From positions 1 to 5,985 of the forward strand of contig CAZXYF010000193.1 in the NCBI GenBank assembly GCA_964644705.1: DNA of 5,985 bases, in the 5' to 3' direction. Below, piece by piece: positions 5,824 to 5,985 of the stretch; position 1 is the stretch's first letter, and every line of letters starts with the position of its first letter. The notes below the pieces were generated by a model. It made no database searches. It was not told the origin of the DNA and was given only the letters and a program-made list of their open reading frames with translations. The translations under genes and the position numbers were made by a program. Source of the DNA: CAZXYF01 sp964644705. GTDB taxonomy: Bacteria > Planctomycetota > Brocadiia > SM23-32.

Positions 5824-5851
5824 ATATTATAAATTGTACGGTTCCGATCAA
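5824..5851 (-). promoter_or_regulatory. Sigma70-like promoter of the URO-D-like gene
   Basis: TTGATC (5846-5851) as -35 and TAATAT (5824-5829) as -10, with 16-bp spacing. A perfect TATAAT overlaps at 5826-5831, but its spacing to TTGATC would be only 14 bp. The segment is distinctly AT-rich and ends about 60 bp before the ATG. Confidence 0.5.
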
Positions 5852-5860
5852 ATGAACACC

Positions 5861-5891
5861 TGTAAAACACTTTTTGTTATTGTAAACGCTT
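5861..5891. repeat. Two direct TGTAAA repeats 20 bp apart upstream of the promoter
   Basis: TGTAAAACACTT (5861-5872) and TGTAAACGCTT (5881-5891) start exactly 20 bp apart, about two helical turns, just upstream of the -35 box of the URO-D-like gene. That placement suits binding sites for an activator or another regulator acting on one DNA face. The regulator is unknown. Confidence 0.35.
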
Positions 5892-5985
5892 ATTGCTAAA
5901 CCACATGCGCCGTTTATATAGCCTGCATCCCGTAAGTATTCGGTGAACCACGTGCGTTTTGTGATGCCCTACTTGCCGGGCTTGT

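Noticed and set aside
1..5985. CRISPR array, tRNA or rRNA gene, insertion sequence with transposase
   Set aside because: No regular repeat-spacer series, no cloverleaf-like or rRNA-like stretch and no transposase-like protein was seen on either strand. The 66-bp units are coding repeats, not CRISPR.

Overview
The window looks like chromosomal DNA of a PVC-superphylum bacterium, most likely Lentisphaerota or Kiritimatiellota. Three things point there: prepilin-like proteins with the FTLIELLV / AAMLLPAL signature and an H-xn-DG motif, a formylglycine-type sulfatase, and a uroporphyrinogen-decarboxylase-like protein of the kind that is multiplied in such genomes. The taxon is inferred from family style, not from a marker gene. 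All recognisable genes lie on the minus strand, so transcription runs from right to left.

Layout from right to left. 5766-5985 is an upstream region with a good sigma70-like promoter and two TGTAAA-type direct repeats exactly 20 bp apart. 4515-5765 encodes a 416-aa URO-D-like protein. After a 130-bp gap, 2852-4384 encodes a 510-aa sulfatase with the C-S-P-S-R modification motif but no visible signal peptide. 2198-2851 has no convincing gene and holds several GC-rich inverted repeats. 1123-2118 encodes a 331-aa prepilin-like protein with its own promoter and a strong ribosome-binding site. 508-1028 is a decayed relic of a glycosyl-hydrolase-like protein with two frameshifts. 168-507 is non-coding. 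1-167 is the start of a second prepilin-like gene that runs off the left edge and is easily missed because it is cut by the window end.

The most notable feature is a 66-bp, 22-codon module shared by the two prepilin-like genes. It duplicates the FTLIELLV signal core and adds an Arg/Pro-rich linker (ACQPEPRRRPTRQR). A 55-bp stretch is identical between the two loci, which lie about 2 kb apart, and the left locus also carries a second, diverged partial unit in tandem at the same 66-bp period. The module is in frame in both genes, contains an 8-bp perfect inverted repeat at its junction, and in the right-hand gene is bounded by 9-bp direct repeats. It behaves like a repeat element living inside the signal-peptide coding sequence of prepilin-like genes.

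Functionally, the sulfatase and the decayed hydrolase-like gene suggest processing of sulfated polysaccharides. The URO-D-like protein may share a transcript with the sulfatase, but its reaction cannot be read from the sequence. The prepilin-like proteins are probably envelope or secreted proteins of unknown role.
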